Source of the DNA: Vibrio thalassae
Lineage (GTDB): Bacteria > Pseudomonadota > Gammaproteobacteria > Enterobacterales > Vibrionaceae
Direction of reading: 5' to 3'
DNA length: 64,000 nucleotides
Assembly (NCBI RefSeq): GCF_900089835.1
Contig: NZ_OANU01000010.1
Location: 1 to 64,000, forward strand
The notes below the pieces were generated by a model that saw nothing but the letters and a program-made list of their open reading frames with translations, was not told the origin of the DNA and did no database searches. Made by a program: the position numbers and the translations under genes. Each line of letters starts with the position of its first letter. Position 1 is the first letter of the stretch. Positions 53,978 through 62,870 of this stretch are shown piece by piece.

Positions 53978-54062
53978 TGGTGGGGGAGGACGGATTCGAA
54001 CCATCGAAGGCAGTGCCGTCAGATTTACAGTCTGATCCCTTTGGCCACTCGGGAACTCCCCC
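53978..54062 (-). tRNA. tRNA-Tyr (GTA), promoter-proximal copy
   Basis: First tRNA of the transcript, 85 bases, with anticodon GTA and encoded CCA. It lies about 50 bases downstream of a strong promoter. Confidence 0.95.
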
Positions 54063-54117
54063 AGGAGTTTTATACTTGTTTAATGTTTTCCCAACACATC
54101 ACTCAAGTGCGGAGCGC

Positions 54118-54145
54118 ATCATAACAAACTGCGCATAGCTGTAAA
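54118..54145 (-). promoter_or_regulatory. promoter of the tRNA-Tyr operon
   Basis: On the minus strand, TTTACA (54140-54145) and TATGAT (54118-54123) are separated by 16 bases. The bases after the -10 box are GC-rich (GCGCTCCGC), a discriminator typical of stringently controlled stable-RNA promoters. Transcription should start near 54110. Confidence 0.78.
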
Positions 54146-54176
54146 CCCTTTTTTGATGATTTTGAATTGAATGATG

Positions 54177-54211
54177 CCTTTTTGGACAAAGGCGCTTAAA
54201 AAGCGTGTTTT
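54177..54211 (+). other. paired small hairpins between the tRNA promoter and the RND operon
   Basis: GCCTTT and AAAGGC (54177-54194), then CGCTT and AAGCG (54193-54205) followed by TGTTTTT, can form two neighbouring stems that share bases. The second resembles a + strand terminator, but no + strand gene precedes it. The remaining bases to 54382 hold the RND operon leader; no clear consensus promoter is visible. Confidence 0.35.
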
Positions 54212-54382
54212 TAATCATTATTTATTAATCAACAGAGTGATACATTGTTTGTACGTGGATAGTTTCTGGATAGATGAACGTCAATTGTAAATAATCTTTT
54301 TAGGATACATTTACACTTCTTGACGTTACTCCCCGTATTACTCGCTACACTATCTAAAGTTTTTACACTGAAGACAAACACG

Positions 54383-55468
54383 ATGAAAAACAAAACAATA
54401 ATCGGTTTACTGGCACTGTCTATTCTTAGTGCTTCACCAGCGACTTTCGCCAAAAGGAATGCTGGCTCCCAAGCTATCTCTGTTGTCACTGAGCCCGTTG
54501 CCATCCATCAAGTTTCACAATCTCTCTCTTTAGTTGGTAAATTAGAAGCGGATCAGTCGGTCATTATCGCCTCAGAAGTTAATGGTATTGTCGATGAAAT
54601 TAAAGTCACGGCGAACCAAAAGGTCGAGAAAGGGCAGCCATTGGTATTGCTTAATGACGATAAAGCACTTGCTGCGGTAGCAGAGGCTAAAGCGTATACC
54701 CGAGATCAGAAACGTATTTTGGCGGAATTTGAACGCTTGGTTGACCGAAATGCGATTACTAAAACCGAAATTGATGCGCAAAAAGCAGCGGTGGAAATTG
54801 GCAATGCTCGATTGGATGCTGCGAACGCCAATCTCAATGATTTGTATATCGAAGCGCCGTTTAAAGGCACCGTTGGTTTGATTGACTTTAGTCGCGGTAA
54901 ACTGGTTAGTGTTGGTACAGAGTTGCTGACGCTCGATGATCTTTCTACGATGCAACTTGATCTTCAAGTTCCTGAACACTACTTACCTATGCTTGAAAAA
55001 GGTATGGAAGTGACGGCAAGAACGTCGGCATGGGGCACTCGTATTTTTACCGGGAAAGTGGTCGCTATCGATACCCGTGTTAATCAAGAGACCTTGAATC
55101 TTCGTGTTCGCATCCATTTTGAAAATGAAGAGAATCGCCTAAAGCCGGGCATGTTAGCGCAAGCAAGAATGGAGTTTCCACCGATTGAAGCGCCTATTAT
55201 CCCAGTACAGGCACTTGAATACTCAGGCACTAAGCGTTTTGTTTATGTGATTGATGAAAATAACAAAGCGCACCGCACAGAAGTCTTCTTAGGTGCCCGT
55301 GTTGGCAATCAAGTGGTCATTGAAAAAGGGTTAGAAATCGGCCAACGTATTGTCGTTCAGGGCATTGTAAACATGCGTGACGGAGTGTCTGTTCAAGAAG
55401 TCTCCTCTGAGCCGACGGCTGGACGCAGCATGGACAAGTCTGCAGGCAATGACAAGGAAGCAAGCTAA
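54383..55468 (+). CDS. RND efflux periplasmic adaptor (membrane fusion protein)
   Basis: Adaptor that links an RND pump to an outer-membrane channel. From ATG 54383 it has 361 residues, with a signal peptide to about residue 24 (ending ATFA). The HlyD-type lipoyl halves flank a short coiled coil: SEVNGIVDEIKVTANQKVEK and, after the hairpin, APFKGTVGLIDFSRGKLVS. Beta-barrel and membrane-proximal domains follow. No lipobox Cys is present. The stop TAA shares its last base with the pump ATG. No TolC-type gene is in the operon. Confidence 0.9.
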   Translation: MKNKTIIGLLALSILSASPATFAKRNAGSQAISVVTEPVAIHQVSQSLSLVGKLEADQSVIIASEVNGIVDEIKVTANQKVEKGQPLVLLNDDKALAAVAEAKAYTRDQKRILAEFERLVDRNAITKTEIDAQKAAVEIGNARLDAANANLNDLYIEAPFKGTVGLIDFSRGKLVSVGTELLTLDDLSTMQLDLQVPEHYLPMLEKGMEVTARTSAWGTRIFTGKVVAIDTRVNQETLNLRVRIHFENEENRLKPGMLAQARMEFPPIEAPIIPVQALEYSGTKRFVYVIDENNKAHRTEVFLGARVGNQVVIEKGLEIGQRIVVQGIVNMRDGVSVQEVSSEPTAGRSMDKSAGNDKEAS

Positions 55469-58400
55469 TGTTGTTATCTGATGTTTCGGTTAAACGTCCG
55501 GTAGCGGCTATTGTATTGAGCTTGCTGCTCTGCGTGTTCGGTATTGTTTCTTTTAGTAAACTCGCCGTTCGCGAAATGCCGGATATTGAAAATCCCGTTG
55601 TTTCTATCTCGACTCGTTATGAAGGGGCGTCTGCGACCATCATTGAGAGTCAGATCACCTCGGTTATTGAAGACCAGCTCTCAGGCATCAGTGGTATTGA
55701 TGAAATTGAATCGACGACGCGAAACAGTATGTCGCGTATTACGGTTACCTTCGAGCTTGGCTATGATTTGAATACAGGCGTCAGTGACATTCGTGATGCG
55801 GTAGCTCGTGCTCAGCGCGCCCTGCCGGATGAAGCGGATGACCCTCTGGTGTTTAAGAACAATGGTAGCGGTGAAGCGTCACTGTATATCAACCTAAGTT
55901 CCTCTGAGATGGACCGCACCCAGCTTACTGATTATGTTAATCGTGTGCTGGTCGACCGCTTCAGCCTTATTTCTGGCGTCAGTTCAGTGGATATTTCGGG
56001 TGGTTTGTATCAGGTGATGTACATAAAGCTCAAGCCTGCTTACATGGCCGGTCGCGGCGTGGCTACATCGGATATCACTTCAGCACTACGTAGTGAAAAC
56101 ATCGAAAGTCCGGGTGGTGAAGTTCGAAACGATGCCACTGTGATGTCAGTACGAACCGCGCGTGCCTATAATACACCCGTTGATTTTGAGTATTTGGTGG
56201 TTAAGCGCGCAAGCGACAATACCCCTATTTACTTAAAAGATGTCGCCGATGTTTATGTGGGAGCGGAAAACGAAAACTCGACCTTTAAGAGTGACGGTGT
56301 TGTCAACGTGAGTATGGGGATTGTGCCGCAATCTGACGCAAACCCACTGCAAGTTGCGGACTTAGTTCATAAAGAAGTTGAACGCATGCAGCAGTTTCTA
56401 CCACAAGGAACACGATTGGCGATCGATTACGATTCTACCGTCTTTATCGACCGTTCAATTTCCGAAGTATACAACACGCTGTTTATCACCGGTGGATTGG
56501 TTATCCTCGTGCTGTATATTTTTATTGGTCAAGCGCGAGCGACGTTAATTCCAGCTGTGACGGTGCCAGTGTCGTTGATTTCGTCGTTTATCGCCGCGTA
56601 TTTCTTTGGCTTCTCTATTAACTTGATCACCTTAATGGCGCTTATCCTTTCTATTGGTCTGGTGGTCGATGATGCCATTGTTGTGGTCGAGAATATATTC
56701 CACCATATCGAAAGAGGAGAGTCGCCTCTATTAGCGGCCTATAAAGGGACGCGTGAGGTGGGATTCGCCGTCGTTGCTACCACATTAGTATTGGTGATGG
56801 TATTCCTACCTATCTCATTTATGGATGGCATGATAGGGCTCCTATTCACCGAGTTTTCAGTGTTACTGGCGATGTCAGTGATCTTTTCGTCGCTGATAGC
56901 CTTAACGCTCACCCCTGTGCTGGGTAGCACTATCCTAAAAGCCAATGTCAAACCGAACCGTTTTACTCAGTTTGTCGATAAAGGGTTTAGAAAGCTTGAG
57001 CGCGGTTATAAAGCGGCATTGGTGAAAGCCCTTAAACTGCGCTGGATGGCTCCAATTATTATCGTGGCTTGTATTGGTGGTAGTTTCCAACTGATGCAAC
57101 AAGTCCCAGCCCAGTTAACACCGTCAGAAGACCGAGGAGTTATTTTCGCGTTTGTTCGTGGTGCCGATGCGACCAGCTATAACCGTATGTCAGCCAATAT
57201 GGACATCGTCGAGAAACGTTTGATGCCGCTGCTAGGGCAAGGTTTCTTAAAGTCGTTTAGTATTCAATCACCAGCGTTTGGTGGTAATGCCGGCGACCAA
57301 ACGGGCTTTGTGATCATGATTCTAGAGGATTGGAATGACCGTGATATCACGGCGCAAGAATCGCTTAATGTAGTGAGAAAGTCACTGGCAGGCATTCCTG
57401 ACGTACGTGTATTCCCATTTATGCCAGGCTTTAGAGGCGGTTCGAGCGAACCTGTACAGTTTGTTATTGGTGGGTCTGATTACCATGAATTGCAAACTTG
57501 GGCGGATAAACTTGAACTGGCAGCAGAACAGTCACCATTTATGGAAGGGGCCAGTACCGACTATTCTGAGAAAACCCCAGAACTGGTTGTCACTATTAAC
57601 CGTGAACGTGCCGCAGAGCTGGGAATTAGCGTTGCCGATATCTCAGATACCTTAGAGATAATGCTCGGTGGTAAAAGCGAAACGACCTATGTAGAACGCG
57701 GTGAAGAATACGATGTCTATCTACGTGGTGATGAGAATAACTTTAACAACGCCAATGACTTAAGTCAGATCTATATGCGAACTAAGTCTGGTGAACTAGT
57801 GACGCTCGATGCGGTGACCTCCATTGAGGAAGTGGCATCATCGATACGCTTGTCCCACTACAATAAGCAGAAATCGATCACGATTAAAGCGAACTTGTCG
57901 GACGGTTATACTCTAGGAGAAGCGCTCGACTTCATGGATCAACAAGCCGTGGAAATGCTACCGGGTGATATCTCGGTCAGTTATGCCGGAGAGTCGAAAG
58001 ATTTTAAAGAGAATCAATCCAGTATCCTAGTGGTGTTTGGTTTGGCTCTGCTGGTGGCTTACCTAGTACTTGCTGCTCAATTTGAGAGCTTCATCAACCC
58101 ACTTGTCGTCATGTTTACCGTACCTATGGGTGTGTTTGGTGGCTTCTTAGGCTTAGTTATTATGCAGCAAGGCATGAACATCTATAGCCAAATCGGTATG
58201 ATCATGTTGATTGGTATGGTAACTAAAAATGGTATCTTGATTGTCGAATTTGCTAACCAACTGCGTGACAAAGGCGTCGAGTTCGAAAAAGCCATCATCG
58301 ATGCGTCAGCACGACGTCTGCGACCCATTATGATGACGGCGTTCACAACGCTAGCAGGGGCCATTCCTCTGATCTTGTCTACTGGCGCTGGTTATGAAAG

Positions 58401-58596
58401 CCGAGTGGCGGTGGGGACAGTGATCTTCTTTGGTATGGCTTTCGCTACCTTAGTCACCTTGTTTGTTATTCCAGCGATGTATCGACTTATCTCGGCTAAA
58501 ACCAAGGCTCCAGGGCATGTTGAAGCTGAACTTAACAAGGCACTTAGCCATGACGTAAAAGCGCGGACGAGTCATGGTGAGCTGACCGACAACTAA
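55468..58596 (+). CDS. RND multidrug efflux pump
   Basis: Inner-membrane drug/proton antiporter of 1042 residues, AcrB/MdtB-like in layout: membrane helix 1 near 12-30, two large periplasmic loops, and two six-helix bundles. The helix-4 block GLVVDDAIVVVENI carries the paired Asp residues for proton relay, and later segments include MIMLIGMVTKNGILIVEFAN. It belongs to the hydrophobe/amphiphile efflux group. The substrate cannot be read from the sequence. Coupled to the adaptor gene by a one-base overlap. Confidence 0.93.
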   Translation: MLLSDVSVKRPVAAIVLSLLLCVFGIVSFSKLAVREMPDIENPVVSISTRYEGASATIIESQITSVIEDQLSGISGIDEIESTTRNSMSRITVTFELGYDLNTGVSDIRDAVARAQRALPDEADDPLVFKNNGSGEASLYINLSSSEMDRTQLTDYVNRVLVDRFSLISGVSSVDISGGLYQVMYIKLKPAYMAGRGVATSDITSALRSENIESPGGEVRNDATVMSVRTARAYNTPVDFEYLVVKRASDNTPIYLKDVADVYVGAENENSTFKSDGVVNVSMGIVPQSDANPLQVADLVHKEVERMQQFLPQGTRLAIDYDSTVFIDRSISEVYNTLFITGGLVILVLYIFIGQARATLIPAVTVPVSLISSFIAAYFFGFSINLITLMALILSIGLVVDDAIVVVENIFHHIERGESPLLAAYKGTREVGFAVVATTLVLVMVFLPISFMDGMIGLLFTEFSVLLAMSVIFSSLIALTLTPVLGSTILKANVKPNRFTQFVDKGFRKLERGYKAALVKALKLRWMAPIIIVACIGGSFQLMQQVPAQLTPSEDRGVIFAFVRGADATSYNRMSANMDIVEKRLMPLLGQGFLKSFSIQSPAFGGNAGDQTGFVIMILEDWNDRDITAQESLNVVRKSLAGIPDVRVFPFMPGFRGGSSEPVQFVIGGSDYHELQTWADKLELAAEQSPFMEGASTDYSEKTPELVVTINRERAAELGISVADISDTLEIMLGGKSETTYVERGEEYDVYLRGDENNFNNANDLSQIYMRTKSGELVTLDAVTSIEEVASSIRLSHYNKQKSITIKANLSDGYTLGEALDFMDQQAVEMLPGDISVSYAGESKDFKENQSSILVVFGLALLVAYLVLAAQFESFINPLVVMFTVPMGVFGGFLGLVIMQQGMNIYSQIGMIMLIGMVTKNGILIVEFANQLRDKGVEFEKAIIDASARRLRPIMMTAFTTLAGAIPLILSTGAGYESRVAVGTVIFFGMAFATLVTLFVIPAMYRLISAKTKAPGHVEAELNKALSHDVKARTSHGELTDN

Positions 58597-58640
58597 CCCC
58601 TATAGACTCAATGAAAACCGCAGGTTAAATTAGTCTCATA

Positions 58641-58670
58641 AAATGCTCAGTTTCGACTGGGCATTTTTTT
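58641..58670 (+). terminator. terminator of the RND operon
   Basis: AAATGCTCAG (58641-58650) and CTGGGCATTT (58657-58666, one G-T pair) form a stem followed by T. Confidence 0.88.
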
Positions 58671-58721
58671 GTTTGTTGGTTAGGATTGTTGAGGACAAAA
58701 ACAATCAATAAGGAAAGTAAA

Positions 58722-59042
58722 GTGGCTGAATTTAAATACAAAGATCTTCCTCAAGAACAGCAGGACAAATTGGATGCGGCGGTATTTCGTAAGCTGCTGG
58801 CTCACCTTGATGAAAACAAAGATGTGCAAAATATCGACCTGATGATTCTTGCTGGATTCTGTCGCAACTGCTTTAGCAAATGGTATAAAGCGGAAGCAGA
58901 AAATGCAGGATTGGCGTTGGATATCGATGATGCCCGTGAGCGTGTCTACGGCATGACCTATGATGAGTGGAAAACCAACCACCAGCCTAAAGCGACACCT
59001 GAACAACTGGCAGCGTTTGAAGCACGTCAAAACAAGAAGTAG
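58722..59042 (+). CDS. DUF1244 family protein
   Basis: Small cytoplasmic protein of 106 residues from GTG 58722, which is preceded by AAGGA seven bases upstream. The family core with RKLLAHLDENKDVQNIDLMI and GFCRNCFSKWYKAEAE is clear, and the two cysteines of CRNC may bind metal. The function of the family is unknown. A single gene between the RND and peptide-transport operons, with a shared terminator downstream. Confidence 0.88.
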   Translation: MAEFKYKDLPQEQQDKLDAAVFRKLLAHLDENKDVQNIDLMILAGFCRNCFSKWYKAEAENAGLALDIDDARERVYGMTYDEWKTNHQPKATPEQLAAFEARQNKK

Positions 59043-59074
59043 TTCTAAAATTCTCTTCCGTTTGAGTAGGCAGG

Positions 59075-59104
59075 AGCAAAGGAGACGGGGGAGTCTCCTT
59101 TGCT
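59075..59104. terminator. bidirectional terminator
   Basis: AGCAAAGGAGAC (59075-59086) and GTCTCCTTTGCT (59093-59104) form a perfect 12-bp stem around GGGGGA, between the convergent DUF1244 and nitrilase genes. T runs are weak on both sides, but the stem is strong. Confidence 0.7.
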
Positions 59105-59105
59105 T

Positions 59106-59951
59106 CTAGATATTGGCTGGAGGGAGTTTAAGCTCACCGAGGGTATTGAGATATACTGACGGTTCTTGATACTGAGGAAACGCAATTGGGTGGTCTCTAA
59201 AACTCTTAAGTGGTTGTCCTAGGCCTAAGGTTCCTCTTTCTCTTACACGTTTTACTCGACTTACATCAAGCTCAATAGGAATGACTTGTTCGGTTTCTCC
59301 TGCTTGATAAAGCACATCGCCTTCCGGACCTACGACGATCGATTGCCCATTTCCCAGCGGCCCACAACCATTGATATCCACCATAAAACACTGGTTGGTG
59401 ATGGCATTGGCTCGTGCAATACAGCATTCAATCTCGCGGTCTATCGTGCCCGTCATCGTTGGGTGAATGATAACCTCAGCCCCCATACAGGCCAGCGCAC
59501 GAATAGTTTCTGGAATCCACATATCATAGCAAATGGAAACGCCAAACCGCCCAACATTAGGGATGTCAAAGGTCACGAACTGGTCGCCATTTTCAACCTG
59601 TTGCTCGTATGGGAGAAAAGGGTACATTTTTTGGTAACGAGCGATAACTTGTCCCTCGGGGCTAATCACCACCAAGGTGTTGCTGGTACCATTGTCATCT
59701 TGAGTGTAATAGGAACCAGAAACCAGCCAGATACTTTGTTCTTGAGCCAGCTTGATCAGTCTCTGCTCGGTTTCGCCTCCGATAGGCTCGGCATATTTAA
59801 GTGATGCACCGTATATAGCAAGTTCACTAAAAACCACCATATCGACCCAAGGGAAGCGCTGGCAAGTGGCACGAGTCTTTTGTTCCAACGTTGCTAAGTT
59901 ATCGCCCATTGGAAGGCTTAATTGCAGCCCCGCAATTGAAAAATGGCTCAT
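59106..59951 (-). CDS. carbon-nitrogen hydrolase (nitrilase family)
   Basis: Amidase-type enzyme of 281 residues that cleaves non-peptide C-N bonds. The catalytic Glu-Lys-Cys triad is seen in VVFSELAIYG (Glu near 41), RYQKMYPFLPYE (Lys) and FGVSICYDMWIPE (Cys). It is the last gene of the peptide-type ABC operon and overlaps the ATPase gene by four bases (ATGA), so it is made with the transporter and probably acts on an imported amide or peptide-like compound. The substrate is unknown. Confidence 0.88.
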   Translation of the reverse strand: MSHFSIAGLQLSLPMGDNLATLEQKTRATCQRFPWVDMVVFSELAIYGASLKYAEPIGGETEQRLIKLAQEQSIWLVSGSYYTQDDNGTSNTLVVISPEGQVIARYQKMYPFLPYEQQVENGDQFVTFDIPNVGRFGVSICYDMWIPETIRALACMGAEVIIHPTMTGTIDREIECCIARANAITNQCFMVDINGCGPLGNGQSIVVGPEGDVLYQAGETEQVIPIELDVSRVKRVRERGTLGLGQPLKSFRDHPIAFPQYQEPSVYLNTLGELKLPPANI

Positions 59952-60943
59952 ATTGTCACCTTATCTTGTTGGTTCGTTGCAAAGTGCTGGTGTTCATTCA
60001 ATAAAGGGTAAAAGCAAGCGCTCTCATGGGGTCTTTCTTGCGCTATGCGAGGAAAGGCTTTTTGGCACTTCTCGCTCAACCTTTGACAGCGGCTTTGGAA
60101 TGCACACCCATGTGGACGGTTCAATGCACTTGGTACTTCTCCCGATAAGGCTTGCAATCGATCACGTTGGGTAGGATCTAGTGACGGGATAGAGTTAAGC
60201 AAGGCTTGTGTGTACGGGTGTTGAGTGTGATGAAACACATCACCGACGGGACCTGCTTCGACAATTTCACCTAAATACATCACCAATACCCTGTCAGCGA
60301 TTCGTTCGACCAATCCTAAATCATGAGTAATGAACAAATAGCTCAGACCACGTTCCTGCTTAAGCTGATTAAGTAGATTAACAATGGTAGCTTGAACTGA
60401 GACATCCAGCGCTGCCGTCGGCTCATCTAAAATAATTAATTTGGGGTCGAGCATTAAAGCACGTGCAATCCCTATTCGTTGACGCTGCCCGCCGGAAAGC
60501 TCATGAGGCATGCGGTTTAACATGTTCTCATTAAGTCCCACTGTAGTGAGCATTTCGATAACCTTATCCAACCGTTTTAGTTTGCTCAGCTTTGTGTGAG
60601 TGAGCAGCGGCTCTTCCAATAGCTTTTGAACTGAGAGTCGAGGGTTGAGTGTAGAGTAGGGGTTTTGGAATACGATGCTGTACTCTTTTCGTAGCTGTTT
60701 GAGCTGTCGACCTTTGAGTACGCTGATATCTTGACCGCAAAAGTGGATATGACCGCAATCAGCGTCAATAAGTTTGAGTATGGTCATCGCTATGGAGCTT
60801 TTCCCGCAACCAGACTCTCCGACCAAGGCTACGCACTCGCCTGGTTGAATGTCGAAGTTGATGTGCTGAAACGCTTGTAATGTTTGTTGCCCAACAGAGT
60901 AGGACTTGGCAAGGTCTGTGACCCTCAATAATGATTGTACCAT
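59948..60943 (-). CDS. oligopeptide/dipeptide-type ABC ATPase 2 (OppF/DppF group)
   Basis: ATPase of 331 residues. Walker A is GESGCGKSSIAM, the signature is ELSGGQRQRIGIARAL, Walker B is LIILDEPTAALD, and the switch His is in FITHDLGLVERI. The C-terminal oligopeptide-transporter extension has the Cys-containing RPHGCAFQSRC pattern that binds an iron-sulfur cluster in some members. It starts 20 bases after the partner ATPase ends. Confidence 0.9.
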   Translation of the reverse strand: MVQSLLRVTDLAKSYSVGQQTLQAFQHINFDIQPGECVALVGESGCGKSSIAMTILKLIDADCGHIHFCGQDISVLKGRQLKQLRKEYSIVFQNPYSTLNPRLSVQKLLEEPLLTHTKLSKLKRLDKVIEMLTTVGLNENMLNRMPHELSGGQRQRIGIARALMLDPKLIILDEPTAALDVSVQATIVNLLNQLKQERGLSYLFITHDLGLVERIADRVLVMYLGEIVEAGPVGDVFHHTQHPYTQALLNSIPSLDPTQRDRLQALSGEVPSALNRPHGCAFQSRCQRLSEKCQKAFPRIAQERPHESACFYPLLNEHQHFATNQQDKVTI

Positions 60944-60963
60944 GATGATTCCTCCTCAATTAA

Positions 60964-61947
60964 TCAAGCAATTTGCTTCTGCTGTTTTGGGGGTTGATGA
61001 TGAAAGCACAGAACCTGATGCGCGTTATATTGTTTGGCTTCTGGCGCAGCGCTTAGACATAGATCGGTTGCAGCATGGCAACGGGAGGCAAAAGCACAGC
61101 CTTGAGGTTTTGTTCTCATGTCAGGTACAGAACCCGGTATGGCGTACAATTCATGGGTTAAACCAATCGCTGGGACGGAATTAAGTAGCCCTTTGGTATA
61201 AGGATGCATAGGGCTATTGAACAGTGACTCGATAGGGCCTTGTTCAACAATGGTTCCGGCGTACATCACCGCCACGCGGTCACATAGCGATGCCACGACG
61301 GATAGGTCATGAGTAATAAACAAAATGCTGATGTTCTGTTTTTCGGCTAGTTCGCGCAGCAGCAAAATGATTTGTGCTTGAATGGTGACATCGAGTGCTG
61401 TTGTTGGCTCATCGGCGATAAGGACTTTGGGCTCACAGCTTAACGCGATGGCGATCATAATTCGTTGTAATTGGCCACCAGAAAACTGATGTGGATATTT
61501 CTTTACCGCTTGTTTCGGTTCTGGAAGGTGAACCATGTCCAGCAACCGTATTGCTTCGAGCTTGGCTTTTTTGCGACTGATTTTGCGGTGAGCAAGAATA
61601 ATATCAGCCATTTGTTGTTCGATGGTGAAGTAGGGGTTTAGAGCCGTCATCGGGTTTTGGAATATCATCGCAATATCGTCACCACGAACGCGTGCCCACT
61701 CTTGTGCAGAAAGCAACTCAAGGGGTTGACCTTCAAGACAAATCGAACCATTAAGAATGGCGTTATCTGGTAGTAGTCCGAGACAGGCGGTTGAAGTGAG
61801 GGACTTTCCGCACCCAGATTCGCCTACCAAGCCAAGGATCTCGCCACGGTTGAGTTCAAAACTGCATCCATTAACGGCATGGATAGTTGAGGAGAAGTTC
61901 TCAAATTGAATGCTAAGGTTGCGTACGGACAATAGAGAATCGGTCAT
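60964..61947 (-). CDS. oligopeptide/dipeptide-type ABC ATPase 1 (OppD/DppD group)
   Basis: ATPase of about 327 residues from ATG 61947, preceded by GGGAGAG. Walker A is GESGCGKSLTST, the signature is QFSGGQLQRIMIAIAL, Walker B is VLIADEPTTALD, and the C-terminal extension has KPQGCAFASRCHAATDLC. The start immediately follows the stop of the permease gene. The two ATPases form a heterodimer under the two permeases. Confidence 0.9.
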   Translation of the reverse strand: MTDSLLSVRNLSIQFENFSSTIHAVNGCSFELNRGEILGLVGESGCGKSLTSTACLGLLPDNAILNGSICLEGQPLELLSAQEWARVRGDDIAMIFQNPMTALNPYFTIEQQMADIILAHRKISRKKAKLEAIRLLDMVHLPEPKQAVKKYPHQFSGGQLQRIMIAIALSCEPKVLIADEPTTALDVTIQAQIILLLRELAEKQNISILFITHDLSVVASLCDRVAVMYAGTIVEQGPIESLFNSPMHPYTKGLLNSVPAIGLTHELYAIPGSVPDMRTKPQGCAFASRCHAATDLCLSAAPEAKQYNAHQVLCFHHQPPKQQKQIA

Positions 61948-61948
61948 A

Positions 61949-62869
61949 CTAATCTCTCCCTTTGAATTTTGGATCAAGTGCGTCTCGTAAACCATCACCT
62001 AATAAGTTGGCAGCCAAGACCGTGACAAAAATAGCGCAGCCTGGGAATACGGCGGTCCACCAGTATTCAAGGAACAACGATTGTGCATTGCCTATCATTA
62101 ATCCCCACTCAATGGTTGGAGGGACAGCGCCCAGACCTAAGAAACTTAATGCTGCTGCCCAGAGGATCACGTACCCAAAATCCATAGAAACTTGAATCAA
62201 TAGCGGGGTCATGGCATTAGGAAGGAGGTGCTTAAACATGATCGTTAAATGACCGACGCCGGCCGCTTGAGCAGACAGCACATATTGCTCATTACGCACG
62301 CTAATCACCGCTGCACGGAGAATTCTTGAGTACCACGGGAACCATGATAGAGCGATGGCAAACATCACATTCAATAGCCCTGGCCCCAGTATTGCTATCA
62401 TACAGATAGGTAAGAGCATGGGAGGAAAGGCGAGAAACACATCGGAGATTCGCATTAAGCAGCCATCGACTTTGCCACCAACATAGCCTGCGACCAGACC
62501 AATGGGTAAGCCAATAACAAGCGCTAATATCACCGTAATAATACCGACCGATAGAGAGGTTCGGGCGCCATAAAGAATTTGGGAGAAGATGTCTCTTCCT
62601 AAGTTATCCGTGCCAAACCAATGGAGCGCGTTAGGCGATTGCAGCTTGTGGGCAAAGTTCATTTTTGCAGGGTCATAAGGCGCTAGCCAAGGTGCAAAGA
62701 CCGCCATGACAATCAGAGAAATAAAAATGAACGCGCCAATGTAAAGTAGTGGGTTGTTTTTAGCGTTGTACCAGACCTTACGAACGCGAGTTTGCCACAG
62801 ATGCTGTGCGACAGGCTCTGAATTTGCGCTTAACGCAATACTTGCAACGTGTGCGGATGATTTACTCAT
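61949..62869 (-). CDS. oligopeptide/dipeptide-type ABC permease 2 (DppC/OppC group)
   Basis: Permease of 306 residues with an N-terminal cytoplasmic segment, the OppC-like opening after the first helix (LAPYDPAKMNFAHKLQSPNA and FGTDNLGRDIFSQILYGART), five further helices, and the EAA loop around SAQAAGVGHLTIMFKHLLPN. The start lies one base after the stop of permease 1. Confidence 0.9.
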   Translation of the reverse strand: MSKSSAHVASIALSANSEPVAQHLWQTRVRKVWYNAKNNPLLYIGAFIFISLIVMAVFAPWLAPYDPAKMNFAHKLQSPNALHWFGTDNLGRDIFSQILYGARTSLSVGIITVILALVIGLPIGLVAGYVGGKVDGCLMRISDVFLAFPPMLLPICMIAILGPGLLNVMFAIALSWFPWYSRILRAAVISVRNEQYVLSAQAAGVGHLTIMFKHLLPNAMTPLLIQVSMDFGYVILWAAALSFLGLGAVPPTIEWGLMIGNAQSLFLEYWWTAVFPGCAIFVTVLAANLLGDGLRDALDPKFKGRD

Positions 62870-62870
62870 A

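Larger units (their letters stand above)
53314..54062 (-). repeat. 166-bp tandem repeat containing the tRNA-Tyr genes
   Basis: Starts of the five tRNA genes are at 53314, 53480, 53646, 53812 and 53978, a constant period of 166 bases. Each unit is an 85-base tRNA plus an 81-base spacer with a shared core (for example GGAGTTTTATACTTGTTT and ACTGTTACTAACACTTAAAC). Spacers differ at only a few positions, which points to recent duplication or ongoing gene conversion. Confidence 0.95.

Noticed and set aside
53314..54062. Regular repeats with a constant period, resembling a CRISPR array
   Set aside because: Repeat units are 85-base tRNAs and the 81-base spacers are nearly identical to each other; there are no cas genes.
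53377..54138. Repeated + strand frames across the tRNA array encoding a GEDGFEPSKAVPSDLQ-type peptide
   Set aside because: They are the antisense of the tRNA-Tyr genes, a well-known source of false proteins, and they repeat only because the tRNAs do.
59286..59804. 172-codon + strand frame opposite the nitrilase gene
   Set aside because: The minus-strand frame carries the full catalytic triad; the + strand frame has no family features.
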